Assembly (NCBI RefSeq): GCF_024346755.1
Contig: NZ_AP024861.1
Coordinates: forward strand, 2,356,001 to 2,420,000
DNA length: 64,000 bases
Origin: Vibrio aerogenes
GTDB lineage: Bacteria > Pseudomonadota > Gammaproteobacteria > Enterobacterales > Vibrionaceae
Direction: 5' to 3'
Below the pieces are notes generated by a model. It made no database searches and was not told the DNA's origin. It saw only the letters and a program-made list of their open reading frames with translations. A program made the position numbers and the translations under genes. This document shows positions 42,478 to 52,476 of the stretch, one piece after another (positions within the stretch are counted from its first letter, which is position 1; every line of letters begins with the position of its first letter).

Positions 42478-43902
42478 TTGCAACCCGTCCCCCTGATACT
42501 TATGAAAAAATGCTTACTGGCAATACTGATATTTATCTTCTGTCCGGTTGCAGTGATTGCAGCACAATTATGTCATCAAACTTATGGGATCGAATCTTTT
42601 GACAATGCGCAGCAAGGTGTCACGCTCCGTAGTGAAAACCGCCAGACTTACGCCACCTTCAGCTTTCAGAATAAACAGGATCAACTGCTGCAATTCAGGT
42701 TTCCGGTTTGCGTTGCCCCGCGGCTGATTGTGACGACCCGCCGATCCGCGAATCTGAATCGTTCTGCCCTCCATTCTGCCATTCCGGAAATCACGGCAAT
42801 TGAATCCCTGCTTGTCACGCCGGAGATACACATCTGGCTGATTCGCTTCCGCGGCACCGTCGCCCGCCAGCAGCGGCTGGCTGTCAAGATGCAGCACCTG
42901 AACCACGAGCCTGGCGTGATTGCCGTTCAGCCGGATATACTCATTGAAGCCCACCCCACGTTCGGACAAACTCAGGGAGATCAAAACCGCAGAATTGAAC
43001 AGATCTTCCCGTCATTGCCGGCAATCTGGCAACAAACGACAGGCAAAGGCATCAGAATCGCCGTGATTGACGATGGTTTTGAGTTACAACACAGGGACTT
43101 AGCGGGCGTTCACACAAAGCGCATAACACCGGAGAACCGGTTATCTGCACCAGAGACAAATTTCTACGGAACCTTCCACGGAACCAGAGTCGCCGGGCTC
43201 ATTTTCGCCCGGCATAATCAGCTGGATATCCATGGGATTGCCCCGGACAGTACTTTCATTCCGATCCCAATCCGCGGCAGCTATACCTCATCATTGATTC
43301 GTCTGTTCAGTCAGGCTGAGCAACAACAAGCAGATATTATCAATGTCAGCTGGTATCTGCCCTGGCTGATGGCACCGCTGAAAGACACCATTCACTTTAT
43401 CGCTCACCACGGCAGGCAAGGGAAAGGCACAGCAATTGTCGTGGCATCCGGTAACCATGCGTATCCGGACACGGCGCCTTATTCACTGGCAGGCATGCGT
43501 GATGTGCTCACGGTAGCTGCTGTCGATATTATCCGGCACAAACCAACCCGAGCTCAGGGCCGTTATATTGATCTCGCCGCACCAGCCGGAATGATGAGCT
43601 TAATCAGCGGAAATCCAAATCACCGCACCAGCCACAGGTTTTCCGGGTCATCAGCTGCAACCCCGGTCATTAGCGGTATCAGTGCATTAATATTGTCCCG
43701 CTGCCCACAACTGACCAGAAAACAGCTGTTTGATCTGCTGCTTCACAGTACAGACACACCTGCTCCCCGGTTACAACCATTTTTGGGAGCGGGAATGATT
43801 CATGCCAGTAAAGTGTGGCAGCAGTTACAGCAAATCCACTGCCCGTCAGCGAAAACCCCGGATTCACCAGCTCAGGAGCAACCGATAAGCGATGATCGAT
43901 AA
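42478..43902 (+). CDS. Secreted S8 (subtilisin-like) serine protease
   Basis: A 474-residue protease. A signal peptide (MKKCLLAILIFIFCPVAVIA) begins at the in-frame ATG 42502, but the only good ribosome binding site (GAGGAA at 42461) fits the TTG at 42478 better, so the start is uncertain. A pro-region of about 150 residues precedes the catalytic domain with Asp in RIAVIDDGFELQHRDLAG, His in FYGTFHGTRVAGLIFARH and Ser in FSGSSAATPVISG. Its 3' end overlaps the TIGR03032 gene by 11 bases, so the two are co-expressed. The convergent neighbour is a giant surface protein, a possible substrate. Confidence 0.88.
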   Translation: MQPVPLILMKKCLLAILIFIFCPVAVIAAQLCHQTYGIESFDNAQQGVTLRSENRQTYATFSFQNKQDQLLQFRFPVCVAPRLIVTTRRSANLNRSALHSAIPEITAIESLLVTPEIHIWLIRFRGTVARQQRLAVKMQHLNHEPGVIAVQPDILIEAHPTFGQTQGDQNRRIEQIFPSLPAIWQQTTGKGIRIAVIDDGFELQHRDLAGVHTKRITPENRLSAPETNFYGTFHGTRVAGLIFARHNQLDIHGIAPDSTFIPIPIRGSYTSSLIRLFSQAEQQQADIINVSWYLPWLMAPLKDTIHFIAHHGRQGKGTAIVVASGNHAYPDTAPYSLAGMRDVLTVAAVDIIRHKPTRAQGRYIDLAAPAGMMSLISGNPNHRTSHRFSGSSAATPVISGISALILSRCPQLTRKQLFDLLLHSTDTPAPRLQPFLGAGMIHASKVWQQLQQIHCPSAKTPDSPAQEQPISDDR

Positions 43903-45007
43903 AAACACAGCCGAAAAAAACAGGAGCCCGGCCGAGAGTCAGCAAGCTTCAGAATCCCAAGCACCTGAAGGCCCCGATCGGGCGCCTGACTTTGGTTGCC
44001 AGGCCACTGAATCATTTGGCCGGATACTGGGTGAGCTGAATCTGACCCTGATGCTCACCTCCTATCAGGCCAACCGGCTGATTCTGGTCCGCTCCTCCGG
44101 CGACGACTTGCATCTCAGCGTGAAAGCCTTTCCCCGGCCAATGGGGCTCGCCGTGAGTCAAGACCGGATGGTGATGGGCATTCACTCTCAGATCATTGAT
44201 TTCCGCCGCTTTGATGGCGTCAGTAAAGCGCTGGAACCACAAGGTCTGGTCAAGCACTGCTTTACACCCCGCAGTTCACATTTCACCGGCATGGTGAATG
44301 TTCATGATATCGCCTGGGGCAATGACGGCTTGTGGGCGGTCAATTCAAACTTTTCCTGCCTGATGCAGTTTCAGGGCAGCGCGAGTTTCGTTCCCCGCTG
44401 GAAACCGGCATTTATTTCAGAGCTGGTACCGGAAGACCGCTGCCACCTGAACGGCATGGCGATGAAGGATGGTCAGCCCGGCTATGTCACCTGTTTTAAT
44501 GACAGTGATGAAACAAAACAATGGCGGTTTCATGTCAAAAACCGGGGGCTGCTGATCGACGTTCAGCAAAACAAAATTCTGGCCGATGATCTGTATATGC
44601 CGCACAGCCCGCGATTTTATCGCGGTCAGCTTTATTTCTGCAATTCCGCCCGCGGCCAATTGTGCCGTTATGACTTTGAAACCCAGACCGTCAAAACCGA
44701 ACTGGAACTGCCCGGATTTACCCGCGGCATGGCATTTTATGGCGATCTGCTGTTTATCGGCCTGAGCGAGCCGAGAACATCAAAGAATAACAATCCGCCG
44801 CCAGTTGCGGAAAAAGAGGTGGAATGTGGCGTTTGCATTGTTGATATCCGGCAGATGGAAATTCTCGGCAGTCTGACTTTTACCGGCGATATGACCCAGA
44901 TTTATGATGTGGCGCTGGCAGCGCTGCCTTTTGCCGAAGTCCTGCAACCGGATGAGTCACTGGTGTCACAGATTTTTGAGTTTCCGCCATTAAAAGCTCA
45001 GGGGTGA
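43892..45007 (+). CDS. TIGR03032-family protein, probable beta-propeller
   Basis: A 371-residue protein. Characteristic are the start ATESFGRILGELNLTLMLTS, SYQANRLILVRS, FPRPMGLAVSQDRMVMG and later strand repeats LYMPHSPRFYRGQLYFCNSA and LELPGFTRGMAFYGDLLFIG, SEPR and VCIVDIRQMEILGSLTF, consistent with a six-bladed beta-propeller. No signal peptide is visible. The function is unknown; family members often lie near large repetitive surface proteins, as here. Translation is probably coupled to the upstream protease gene. Confidence 0.85.
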   Translation: MIDKNTAEKNRSPAESQQASESQAPEGPDRAPDFGCQATESFGRILGELNLTLMLTSYQANRLILVRSSGDDLHLSVKAFPRPMGLAVSQDRMVMGIHSQIIDFRRFDGVSKALEPQGLVKHCFTPRSSHFTGMVNVHDIAWGNDGLWAVNSNFSCLMQFQGSASFVPRWKPAFISELVPEDRCHLNGMAMKDGQPGYVTCFNDSDETKQWRFHVKNRGLLIDVQQNKILADDLYMPHSPRFYRGQLYFCNSARGQLCRYDFETQTVKTELELPGFTRGMAFYGDLLFIGLSEPRTSKNNNPPPVAEKEVECGVCIVDIRQMEILGSLTFTGDMTQIYDVALAALPFAEVLQPDESLVSQIFEFPPLKAQG

Positions 45008-45021
45008 TGAATGCATCATCA

Positions 45022-45066
45022 GTCGCACCCATGATTCTGAATCATGTTATGAATTCATGGTGCGAC
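45022..45066. terminator. Long inverted repeat between convergent genes
   Basis: GTCGCACCCATGATTC and GAATTCATGGTGCGAC pair over about 14 bases with one bulge on each side, giving a large hairpin 15 bases after the TIGR03032 stop and 28 before the giant gene end. It probably acts as a two-way terminator. Confidence 0.65.
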
Positions 45067-45093
45067 ACAGATCGGTGAACAGATGAACGCCGG

Positions 45094-48000
45094 TCACCGG
45101 CGCCGTCGTATTCCCAGCAATCCAAGCACAAAGATCATAAGACCACTGACACTGCCACTGCTGCCGGACGATGAAGTCGCGGAATCAGACGGCGTCGCGG
45201 AACCAACGGATGTTTTGATCACATTCACGGTCACCACTGCAGCGGCTGTGCCGCCGTTATTATCCGTCACACTATAGTGAACCGTATCAGTGCCATAGAA
45301 ATCGGTCGCAGGTGTGTACAGCAGTCTATTTTCTGTCACCGCAACCAGCCCCAAATCCGCACTGGCACTGGCGATGGAGAGCGTATCACTATCTGCATCC
45401 GTGTCATTACTGAGCACATCAATGGTCACTGAACCATTCATTTCAACGCTGACGGTGTCATCTGCTACTTCCGGCATCCGGTTTTCTGAGCGGGTGGCCA
45501 CACCGCCGGGATCTTCAATCGCACTGTTTGCTTCACCGTCATGATCATTCGGACCGCCATCTTCAATTGTCAGCTGAACGCACCAGTGCCCTTCGGTCAG
45601 CCCTTCGCTCCAGACACTGTCCCCCGGAGGCGGGCAATACCCTTCTTCTCCGGCAGCTGAGTAAACATGATTATGACCATCTTCAATATAATCCGTCCAG
45701 CCGTGTGCTGCTGAATATTTCCGGTAAACAGCATCAGACGGTACCGGCTGACGCTGAGGCAATACAATCTGGAAAGACTGACCGGATTTGGGCAAACCAT
45801 AAGCAATAAAGTCGAAGATACCGCCGACATTCTGTGCCTGTGGATCATCGGCCAGCTCATTGGTCATTAAACGGGTTCCGCCGGTTTCGTTCTCCGCCAG
45901 CGTCACACCTTTGCGCAGACAAACGCCGTCCTCCCCTTCAATCAGATAATGTTCAGAGACCAATGCATGTTCCTGAATCACGTTACACTCACTAATGGCG
46001 TCCAGATAATCAGGAATTCCGTCATTATCACTGTCTTTGTAACCCTCTTCACTGTCCGGAATCTGATCACCATCGCTGTCATCAGTCCCCAGTGCCGCCA
46101 GTTCAGCGACCACTTCAATATAGATATCCGATGACGTAGTCACCGTGCCGTCACTCACTTCAAGCACCAGATGATAAATACCAGGGCTTAGAGCCGCCGG
46201 TGAGAAAGAGAAAACATCGTCACTGTCACTGAGATTGACAATATGACTGTCATGATTGATCCATTCATACGTATGCGAATCCCCGGCGTTGGCATCTGTG
46301 ACAGTTGCTGTCACCGTCACCGTATCTGTGCTGCTTTCAACCACTGTGCGCGATTCGCCATTCTGAGTGACAGCAATACGGACCTCTGGTGCCACATTGG
46401 TCTCATGAATACTCAGTGTATAACTGGATTTACTGCCCAGATTCAGACTGCTGTCAAGGGTGATGATCAGGGTTTCAGTCCCTTCAGGTTCCTCATCCGC
46501 CACAATATTGAATGCAATATGACCCTCAGTACCACTGCTGATAATGACATGACCATTCACCAGATCATGATCAGAGCTGTCAGCAGAACCACTGACAGTG
46601 TACGGAATGACAAGCGGATAGAAAGGCGCCTCACCGTTCAGGTAAACACCCACGCTGTGTGCTGTCCCTTCTGTGGAATCTTCATCCTTACCAATCGTCA
46701 CCAGGGGATGCACAATCACCCGCTGGCTGGCCTTCCCTTGATGACCATTATCTTCCGCCTGCCAGTAAACTGTATGCAAACCCGGTTTGAAGAAGGTGGT
46801 CGTCAGATCGGTCAGTGTGACCGGCAGTGTCTCTCCATTGATGCTTTTAGCGGTAGCAACACCCGGATTAATCCGGGTAAACAGTCCGGTCGCATTCACT
46901 TCAACATCCGCGGGCGGTGTGACTATCGGTGCCAGCGCATCACTACTGACAATCACAACAGTCACAGAAGCACTGTCTGTCCCGCCGTTGCCGTCACTGA
47001 TGCCATACTTCAGGGTGAATGTGCCGGTCGTCTCCGTGGTCAATACGACGGTATTGCCCTGAATGACTGCACGACCACTGCCCGGGGTCACCCAGACAAT
47101 CTGCAATGCGTCATCATCGGCATCGGTATCATTAGCCAGTACATCCAGCGTGTAAGTCCCGGCAGCATTCGCTGTAAACGTCAGGCTGGTATCATCGTTC
47201 GCCACCGGCACATCATTCACCGGGTTCACCGTGACATTCACGGTCCGGTCTGAGGTGTAGCCGTTGCCATCACCTAACGTCAGCACAAAATGATCACTGC
47301 CACTGTAATCCGCTGCGGGTGTATAGGTGATAGTCGTACCACTGACACCAAGACTGCCATGCTGTGGTGCTGTTTTCACAAATGCAGTCACGGTATCCCC
47401 ATCCGCATCGGTATAGCTGAAACTGACAGTGCCACTGCTGTCTTCATCGGTGATTAATGCTGAGCTTAACGTGATGACTGGCGCATTGTTAACTGGTGCC
47501 GTTGTGCCGCCGGAATTACTGCCGGAATTACTGCCGGAGCTGCTACCAGAATTATTTCCGGAGTTATGACTGGCTGCATTCACAGTCACAGTGATCGTTT
47601 TATCTGAGCTGTAGCCGTTGCCGTCACTGAAAGTCAGCTCAAAACTGTCACTGCCGCTATAACCGGTCGCCGGTGTGTAAGTTATTGTCGTCCCGCTGAT
47701 ACTGATACTGCCGTGAGACGGTGCGGTTTTCTGCACCGCGGTGACGGTGTCACCATCGGCATCTGTATAACTGAAGGTCAGGGTCTGACTGCTGTTTTCA
47801 TCGGTCACCAGCGCTGAACTCATCGTAATCACCGGATCGGTATTGTTGGTGACAAACGTAATCCCGGTGTCGCTTCCAGTATCTGCCACCGTATCAACCG
47901 TCAGATTGTTTCCGGCACTGTCAGACAGTGTCATCTGCACTTCATAGCCATTGCCGGTATTGGCATCGGTGTCGATTTGCAGCGTGGTGCCGGCATTAAA

Positions 48001-51000
48001 GCTGACATCACTGGTGCTTAATCCGGTGATGCCGGTTAACAGAATCCGGTCATCCGCGCTCAGATCTGCGATCGTATCCCCATTCAGATCGGTCACACTG
48101 CCGGTGAAGGTATCCCCGCCGGCACCACCGGTCACCGTGTCGGTTCCGGCACCCGGGCTGAGGGTATCATCCCCGTCCCCGCCATCGATGGTATCCCCGC
48201 CCGCACTGCCGGTCACACTCTGGCTGCCCGTTGAGCCAGTCACCACAAAACCGTCACTGCCGGTATCGCCTGCGATCAGCGTTTTACCTGCAGCAAGTGC
48301 GGCGGACAGTGTGATGGTGTCTGCACTGGCCTGAGCCAAAGTCGCCAGTGTTTCAAGTGCAGACAGGTTACTGCCGCTCAGCGTACCGTCGCCGGAGAAA
48401 GTCACGGTTTCACTGCCCGGTGCGGTCATCGTACCGCTGAAGCCATTCAGCTGCGCTGGCGTCATGGACACGCCCGCCCCGGAAGCAAGCGTCAGATTCT
48501 CTGCACTGTTGATCGTTGCCCCGGAGATATCACCGCTATTGTCCATCGTGATGGTATCAGCAACCGTGCTGTCACCGGTCAGGGTGCCGGTATAAGTCAG
48601 CGTACCGACATCAAAGGTAACCGCATCCGTCACGGCGGTTGCAGTCACTGAAGTTGCTGCACTGCCCAGCGTGATGGTCCGGCTGTCTGACGAGGAATCA
48701 CCAACGATGTAACTTTCAATATTGTTCAGTGTGGTGAAGCTTCCGTCACCGGTCACATTCACGGTTTCATTCCCCGCTGCCGTCACCGTGCCATTAAAGA
48801 CGGCCTGTTGACTGGCACTCATGGTGATACTTGCGCCATTCGCCAGCATCAGATTTTCAATCCCGCTCAGAGTTGCACCCGATAAATCGCCACCATCATC
48901 CACGGAAACACTATCATTGACCGTCCCTTCGCCGGTCAACGAACCGGTATAGGTCAGTGAACCCAGCTCAAACGTCACCGCATCAGATCCGGAAGTTGCC
49001 GAAACACTGGTTGTGGCATCGCCGAGGGTAATCGTGCGGGTATCGGTGGAATCATCGCCGACGAAATAGCTTTCAACCCCGGGGAGCGTGGTGAAATCGC
49101 CGTCACCGGTCACTGTAATCTGCTCTGCACCGGCGGCTGTAATCGTGCCGCTGAACTGTGCCAGCTGAGCCGCTGACATAGTCACAGATGCACCGGAAGC
49201 CAGTGTCAGGTTTTCAAAGTGGCTAATCGTTGCACTGGCGATATTTGCGCCATCAGCCAGTACCAGGGTATCGGTACCGTCCCCCCCGTTGAACGTGCCG
49301 GAATAGGCCGCCGCCCCGAGAGTCAGGGTATCATTGCCCGAAGAACCGGTAACATTCTGTGACAGCGACGCGCCGGAAGTACCCAGCGTGATCGTGTTCG
49401 CGCTGCCCAGGGTGTAGTTTTCAACCTCACCGTCACCGGTAAAGCCATCGGTGGCATCGGCAATCGTCACGGCATTCGTCCCGTTCGCCGTGATATTGAA
49501 GCTGTCATGCTGCGCTTCGGTCATCGTTACGGACGCGCCGCTGGCAATCGTCAGGTCAGACATATGATTCAGGGTCGCCCCGGTGATATCCGCACCGTTA
49601 TCCAGTGCCAGCATATCACTGACCGTCGCTTCGCCGGTCAGGGTGCCGGTATACGTCAGCGCACCGATACTGAAAGTCACGGCATCTGTGGCTGATGTGG
49701 CGGACACATCCGTTGCAGCACCGCCAAGGGTGATGGTGCGGGTATTGGTGGTGTCATCACCGACGACATAGGTTTCAATCCCGTCCAGCGTGGTGAAATC
49801 ATCATCACCGCTCACAGTCATTTGTTGTGTGCCCGTGGCACTTGTGCTGCTGAATATGCCCAGCTGACTCGCCAGCATCTCCACACTGGCACCGTCAGGC
49901 AGTGTCAGCACAGAAAAGTTACTGAGGGTCGCGCCGGTCACATCTGCGCCGTTGGCAAGCACCAGCGTATTGGTTCCGCTGCCGCCATCGAGCGTGCCGG
50001 TATAACTACCGCTGCTAAGGTTCACGGTATCATCACCGCTGCTGCCGGTGATATTTTGCCCGACCGCGCCCAGCGTCACGGCGTTCGCAGCGCCCAGCAC
50101 ATAAGTCTCAATCGTCGCATTAGCGGAAAAGCCATCGGTTGCGGCGGAGATGGTGATCTGCCCGGTGCCAGCACCATTAATGAAGGAGAATGCATCATGC
50201 TGCGCTTCGGTCATGGTGACAGAAGCCCCGGAGTCCAGCGTCAGGGTTTCAAATCCGGACACCGTCGCGCCGGAAAGATTGCTGCCGGTGCCCATCTCCA
50301 GCACATCGGTGCCGGTGCCGCCATTCAGGGTGCCGGTGACGGTCAGCCCATCAATATCAACGGTATCCGCCGCTGAATCCGCACCGGTGACATTTTGCGC
50401 GGCAGTGCCAAGGGTAAAGGTTCCACTATAACTGGCACCCAGCTGATAGGTTTCAATAGTCGCATCGCCGGTCACATCATCGCTGCCGGAAGTCAACGCG
50501 ATGGTTTGCGTCGCATTATCGGTAAAGCTTGTGAAGCCGTTGTGCTGTGCAGATGTCATTGTCACCGTAGTACTGGCTGGGACATTCAGCGTATCAAAAT
50601 TACTCAGTGTCCAGCCACTGATATCCGCACCGTCAATTGTCACCAGCGTATCCGTCCCGGACACACCATTCGCCGTACCGCTGGTATGGCTGGTGCTGCC
50701 AATGGTCAGGGTTTCGTCACCGCTGCTGAACATAATGCCAGGAGAAAGCCCGGTGCCGGTGGTGGTATTAAATCCGTCAGCGGCGGTCGTCGCTGCGGTG
50801 ACATCCGTGACACTCACCGTCGAGGTCCGGGTTGTGCTGTCGTCTGTCCCGTCATTGATCACCACCGTCACCGAACGCGCTGTGCTGTCCGGCGTGGAAG
50901 AGGTGTTGTTATAGGTGATGGTACGCAAAAAGGTTTGTACCTCGGCGGCACTGGCCGTGGCGCTGGTGATGGAAATCGTATCCTGCAAAGTAATCTCTGA

Positions 51001-52266
51001 CGAACCGGAAATGCCGCTCAGCGCATCCTGAGCCGCTGCCGTCACATTCAGCCCTTCATCAGCGCCATCCTGATCGTTGGTCAGAGATACGGTAATGGTG
51101 GTGATGGTATCGCCGTCAGCATCGGTGACTGTCGCCGCAGGCGCAATCGTCACAGCCCCTCCGCCTTCAGAGAACGAAGCGGTATTATCCGTTCCGCCCG
51201 TGGCGCCGTTTAAATCGACTTCCGGGGCGTTGTTCGGCGTAGTGGTGGTGATATCAAGCCTGGTGGGTGAAGTCTGCACAATCGGGGGGCTTTCATCGTC
51301 CTGTGCCACGACATAAATATCATAGGCGGTGCCGGACGATAAGCCCGTCAGAGAAATGGTGCCGGAGAAACTGCCACTACTGAGTGTCACGCTGTTATCG
51401 GCGTCGGCACCACTGCCGGCGGCGTTCTGACCGGCAATCACCTGCGCGGAAGACGGTGTGCTATCCCCGTCAGCGACTGCCACCGCATAAACCGTACCTG
51501 CCTCATCAATATCGACGCTAATCTCCACAGATGTATCACCAACACTGTTTTGTGAGGGGGTGCTGTTTTCGAAAACGGGTGGGGTTGTGTCGGATGAGGC
51601 ATCAACACAAGAGCCACCAACCCATTGACACGCGGTTACACTGTTACAGGTATTTGAGGCGGTATATGACCCGCAGCTACCCACAGCAAGCTCAACGCCA
51701 TCCAGCGGACGGTTCACATTCATTTTACCCGGCATGGTGGCAGAGCTGCCCTGCCAGTCGTGGATGTCACCATGAATGCTGTTCTGACTCCGGCTTTTGG
51801 TCAACAGGCGTTGACTGTGCTGTATTTTCCGCAAGATATCCTTGCTTTTTGACTCCGCTGTCGTCACAGGCGCAGAAGCAGAAGCAATCGTCGCAGGTTG
51901 ACCGTCCTGAGCCAGTGAGAAATCAGCAAAGCCGTCAGCAGGTGTTTCCGCTTGCTCTGACTGAATCGCGTAATAAGACGTCCCCTGCCTGACGGTACTT
52001 GCTCTGCGGCTTCGCGAGCCACTGTGACTGATAAACGCCCCGGCAGGCGCAGCCGCACCCAGTGCCGCAACTGTGGGAAGAACGATCGATTGAACAATTT
52101 TTTTTGTACCGGACAAAGAAGTAGTGATGTGGTGACTGCGTTCTTTTCCGGAACCCGCTGTTTTGCCCGGCATAGCACTGTCAGACATAGCACTGCCGGA
52201 CACATGTTTTTCAGACACACAGGATTCAGATCGGGGCTTCATGATAATACACAACTCCACTGACAT
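45094..52266 (-). CDS. Giant modular surface/secreted protein with C-terminal sorting signal
   Basis: A 2390-residue protein. The N-terminus is a long basic stretch followed by a hydrophobic core (IVLPTVAALGAAAPAGA, about 57-75), an extended signal peptide. In order follow a Cys-rich bit and an Fn3-like domain (about 210-335), a cadherin-like domain (340-480), a beta-repeat block of units of about 117 residues (490-1330), a short RTX-like stretch (GGDGDDTLSPGAGTDTVTGG near 1370), cadherin-like domains split by a Ser/Gly linker near 1575, Calx-beta- and PKD-like domains (2000-2060), a calcium-binding TSP3-like DSDGDQIPDSEEGYKDSDND near 2072, a choice-of-anchor-U-like domain (2120-2240) and a last Ig-like domain. 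The end (SGSSGSVSGLMIFVLGLLG, then IRRRR) is a GlyGly-CTERM/JDVT-CTERM-like anchor. It is probably an adhesin or matrix protein. Start ambiguous; an ATG at 52242 is also possible. Confidence 0.88.
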   Translation of the reverse strand: MSVELCIIMKPRSESCVSEKHVSGSAMSDSAMPGKTAGSGKERSHHITTSLSGTKKIVQSIVLPTVAALGAAAPAGAFISHSGSRSRRASTVRQGTSYYAIQSEQAETPADGFADFSLAQDGQPATIASASAPVTTAESKSKDILRKIQHSQRLLTKSRSQNSIHGDIHDWQGSSATMPGKMNVNRPLDGVELAVGSCGSYTASNTCNSVTACQWVGGSCVDASSDTTPPVFENSTPSQNSVGDTSVEISVDIDEAGTVYAVAVADGDSTPSSAQVIAGQNAAGSGADADNSVTLSSGSFSGTISLTGLSSGTAYDIYVVAQDDESPPIVQTSPTRLDITTTTPNNAPEVDLNGATGGTDNTASFSEGGGAVTIAPAATVTDADGDTITTITVSLTNDQDGADEGLNVTAAAQDALSGISGSSEITLQDTISITSATASAAEVQTFLRTITYNNTSSTPDSTARSVTVVINDGTDDSTTRTSTVSVTDVTAATTAADGFNTTTGTGLSPGIMFSSGDETLTIGSTSHTSGTANGVSGTDTLVTIDGADISGWTLSNFDTLNVPASTTVTMTSAQHNGFTSFTDNATQTIALTSGSDDVTGDATIETYQLGASYSGTFTLGTAAQNVTGADSAADTVDIDGLTVTGTLNGGTGTDVLEMGTGSNLSGATVSGFETLTLDSGASVTMTEAQHDAFSFINGAGTGQITISAATDGFSANATIETYVLGAANAVTLGAVGQNITGSSGDDTVNLSSGSYTGTLDGGSGTNTLVLANGADVTGATLSNFSVLTLPDGASVEMLASQLGIFSSTSATGTQQMTVSGDDDFTTLDGIETYVVGDDTTNTRTITLGGAATDVSATSATDAVTFSIGALTYTGTLTGEATVSDMLALDNGADITGATLNHMSDLTIASGASVTMTEAQHDSFNITANGTNAVTIADATDGFTGDGEVENYTLGSANTITLGTSGASLSQNVTGSSGNDTLTLGAAAYSGTFNGGDGTDTLVLADGANIASATISHFENLTLASGASVTMSAAQLAQFSGTITAAGAEQITVTGDGDFTTLPGVESYFVGDDSTDTRTITLGDATTSVSATSGSDAVTFELGSLTYTGSLTGEGTVNDSVSVDDGGDLSGATLSGIENLMLANGASITMSASQQAVFNGTVTAAGNETVNVTGDGSFTTLNNIESYIVGDSSSDSRTITLGSAATSVTATAVTDAVTFDVGTLTYTGTLTGDSTVADTITMDNSGDISGATINSAENLTLASGAGVSMTPAQLNGFSGTMTAPGSETVTFSGDGTLSGSNLSALETLATLAQASADTITLSAALAAGKTLIAGDTGSDGFVVTGSTGSQSVTGSAGGDTIDGGDGDDTLSPGAGTDTVTGGAGGDTFTGSVTDLNGDTIADLSADDRILLTGITGLSTSDVSFNAGTTLQIDTDANTGNGYEVQMTLSDSAGNNLTVDTVADTGSDTGITFVTNNTDPVITMSSALVTDENSSQTLTFSYTDADGDTVTAVQKTAPSHGSISISGTTITYTPATGYSGSDSFELTFSDGNGYSSDKTITVTVNAASHNSGNNSGSSSGSNSGSNSGGTTAPVNNAPVITLSSALITDEDSSGTVSFSYTDADGDTVTAFVKTAPQHGSLGVSGTTITYTPAADYSGSDHFVLTLGDGNGYTSDRTVNVTVNPVNDVPVANDDTSLTFTANAAGTYTLDVLANDTDADDDALQIVWVTPGSGRAVIQGNTVVLTTETTGTFTLKYGISDGNGGTDSASVTVVIVSSDALAPIVTPPADVEVNATGLFTRINPGVATAKSINGETLPVTLTDLTTTFFKPGLHTVYWQAEDNGHQGKASQRVIVHPLVTIGKDEDSTEGTAHSVGVYLNGEAPFYPLVIPYTVSGSADSSDHDLVNGHVIISSGTEGHIAFNIVADEEPEGTETLIITLDSSLNLGSKSSYTLSIHETNVAPEVRIAVTQNGESRTVVESSTDTVTVTATVTDANAGDSHTYEWINHDSHIVNLSDSDDVFSFSPAALSPGIYHLVLEVSDGTVTTSSDIYIEVVAELAALGTDDSDGDQIPDSEEGYKDSDNDGIPDYLDAISECNVIQEHALVSEHYLIEGEDGVCLRKGVTLAENETGGTRLMTNELADDPQAQNVGGIFDFIAYGLPKSGQSFQIVLPQRQPVPSDAVYRKYSAAHGWTDYIEDGHNHVYSAAGEEGYCPPPGDSVWSEGLTEGHWCVQLTIEDGGPNDHDGEANSAIEDPGGVATRSENRMPEVADDTVSVEMNGSVTIDVLSNDTDADSDTLSIASASADLGLVAVTENRLLYTPATDFYGTDTVHYSVTDNNGGTAAAVVTVNVIKTSVGSATPSDSATSSSGSSGSVSGLMIFVLGLLGIRRRR
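47494..47578 (-). repeat. Ser/Gly/Asn linker with near-identical 12-base units
   Basis: The codons for NSGNNSGSSSGSNSGSNSGG use a repeated CCGGAATTACTG-like word on the plus strand. It separates two cadherin-like domains and may vary in length by slippage in frame. Confidence 0.7.
48330..50560 (-). repeat. Degenerate intragenic repeats of about 117 codons
   Basis: Within the giant gene, units share the sequence order LTLASGASVTMxxAQ, a short free part, GDGDFTTLxxIESYVVGDDS and RTITLG, then LTYTGTLTG. Matching points recur about 350-360 bases apart (near 48735, 49093 and 49795, the last two being two units apart). Borders are approximate. Confidence 0.7.
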
Positions 52267-52424
52267 TCATCTTATGCATATGAGATTAGGCACGCATGCT
52301 AAATTTAGCTTACATTTGTATCCAAATATCAGTCATAAATATGAGTCAGATAACACTATCCCTGAGTTGTGCACATAATATACATCAAAATGTATTTCAC
52401 CCTTGACTTGTCTCAGTCCAACAT

Positions 52425-52456
52425 TGGTGAAACAAACCATCAGATCTGTTTCACCA
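52425..52456 (-). terminator. Terminator-like hairpin after the tail-collar operon
   Basis: A perfect 10-bp stem (TGGTGAAACA / TGTTTCACCA) with a 12-base loop lies 20 bases after the last tail-collar stop. It separates that operon from the giant gene; no T run follows. Confidence 0.65.
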
Positions 52457-52476
52457 TAAGAAAGTAACCTGGTTCA

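Noticed and set aside
46243..47253. 336-codon frame on the plus strand, and several similar frames at 49822-51000
   Set aside because: They are antisense shadows of the repetitive giant gene; composition (rich in Arg, His, Cys) and lack of start sites fit non-coding.
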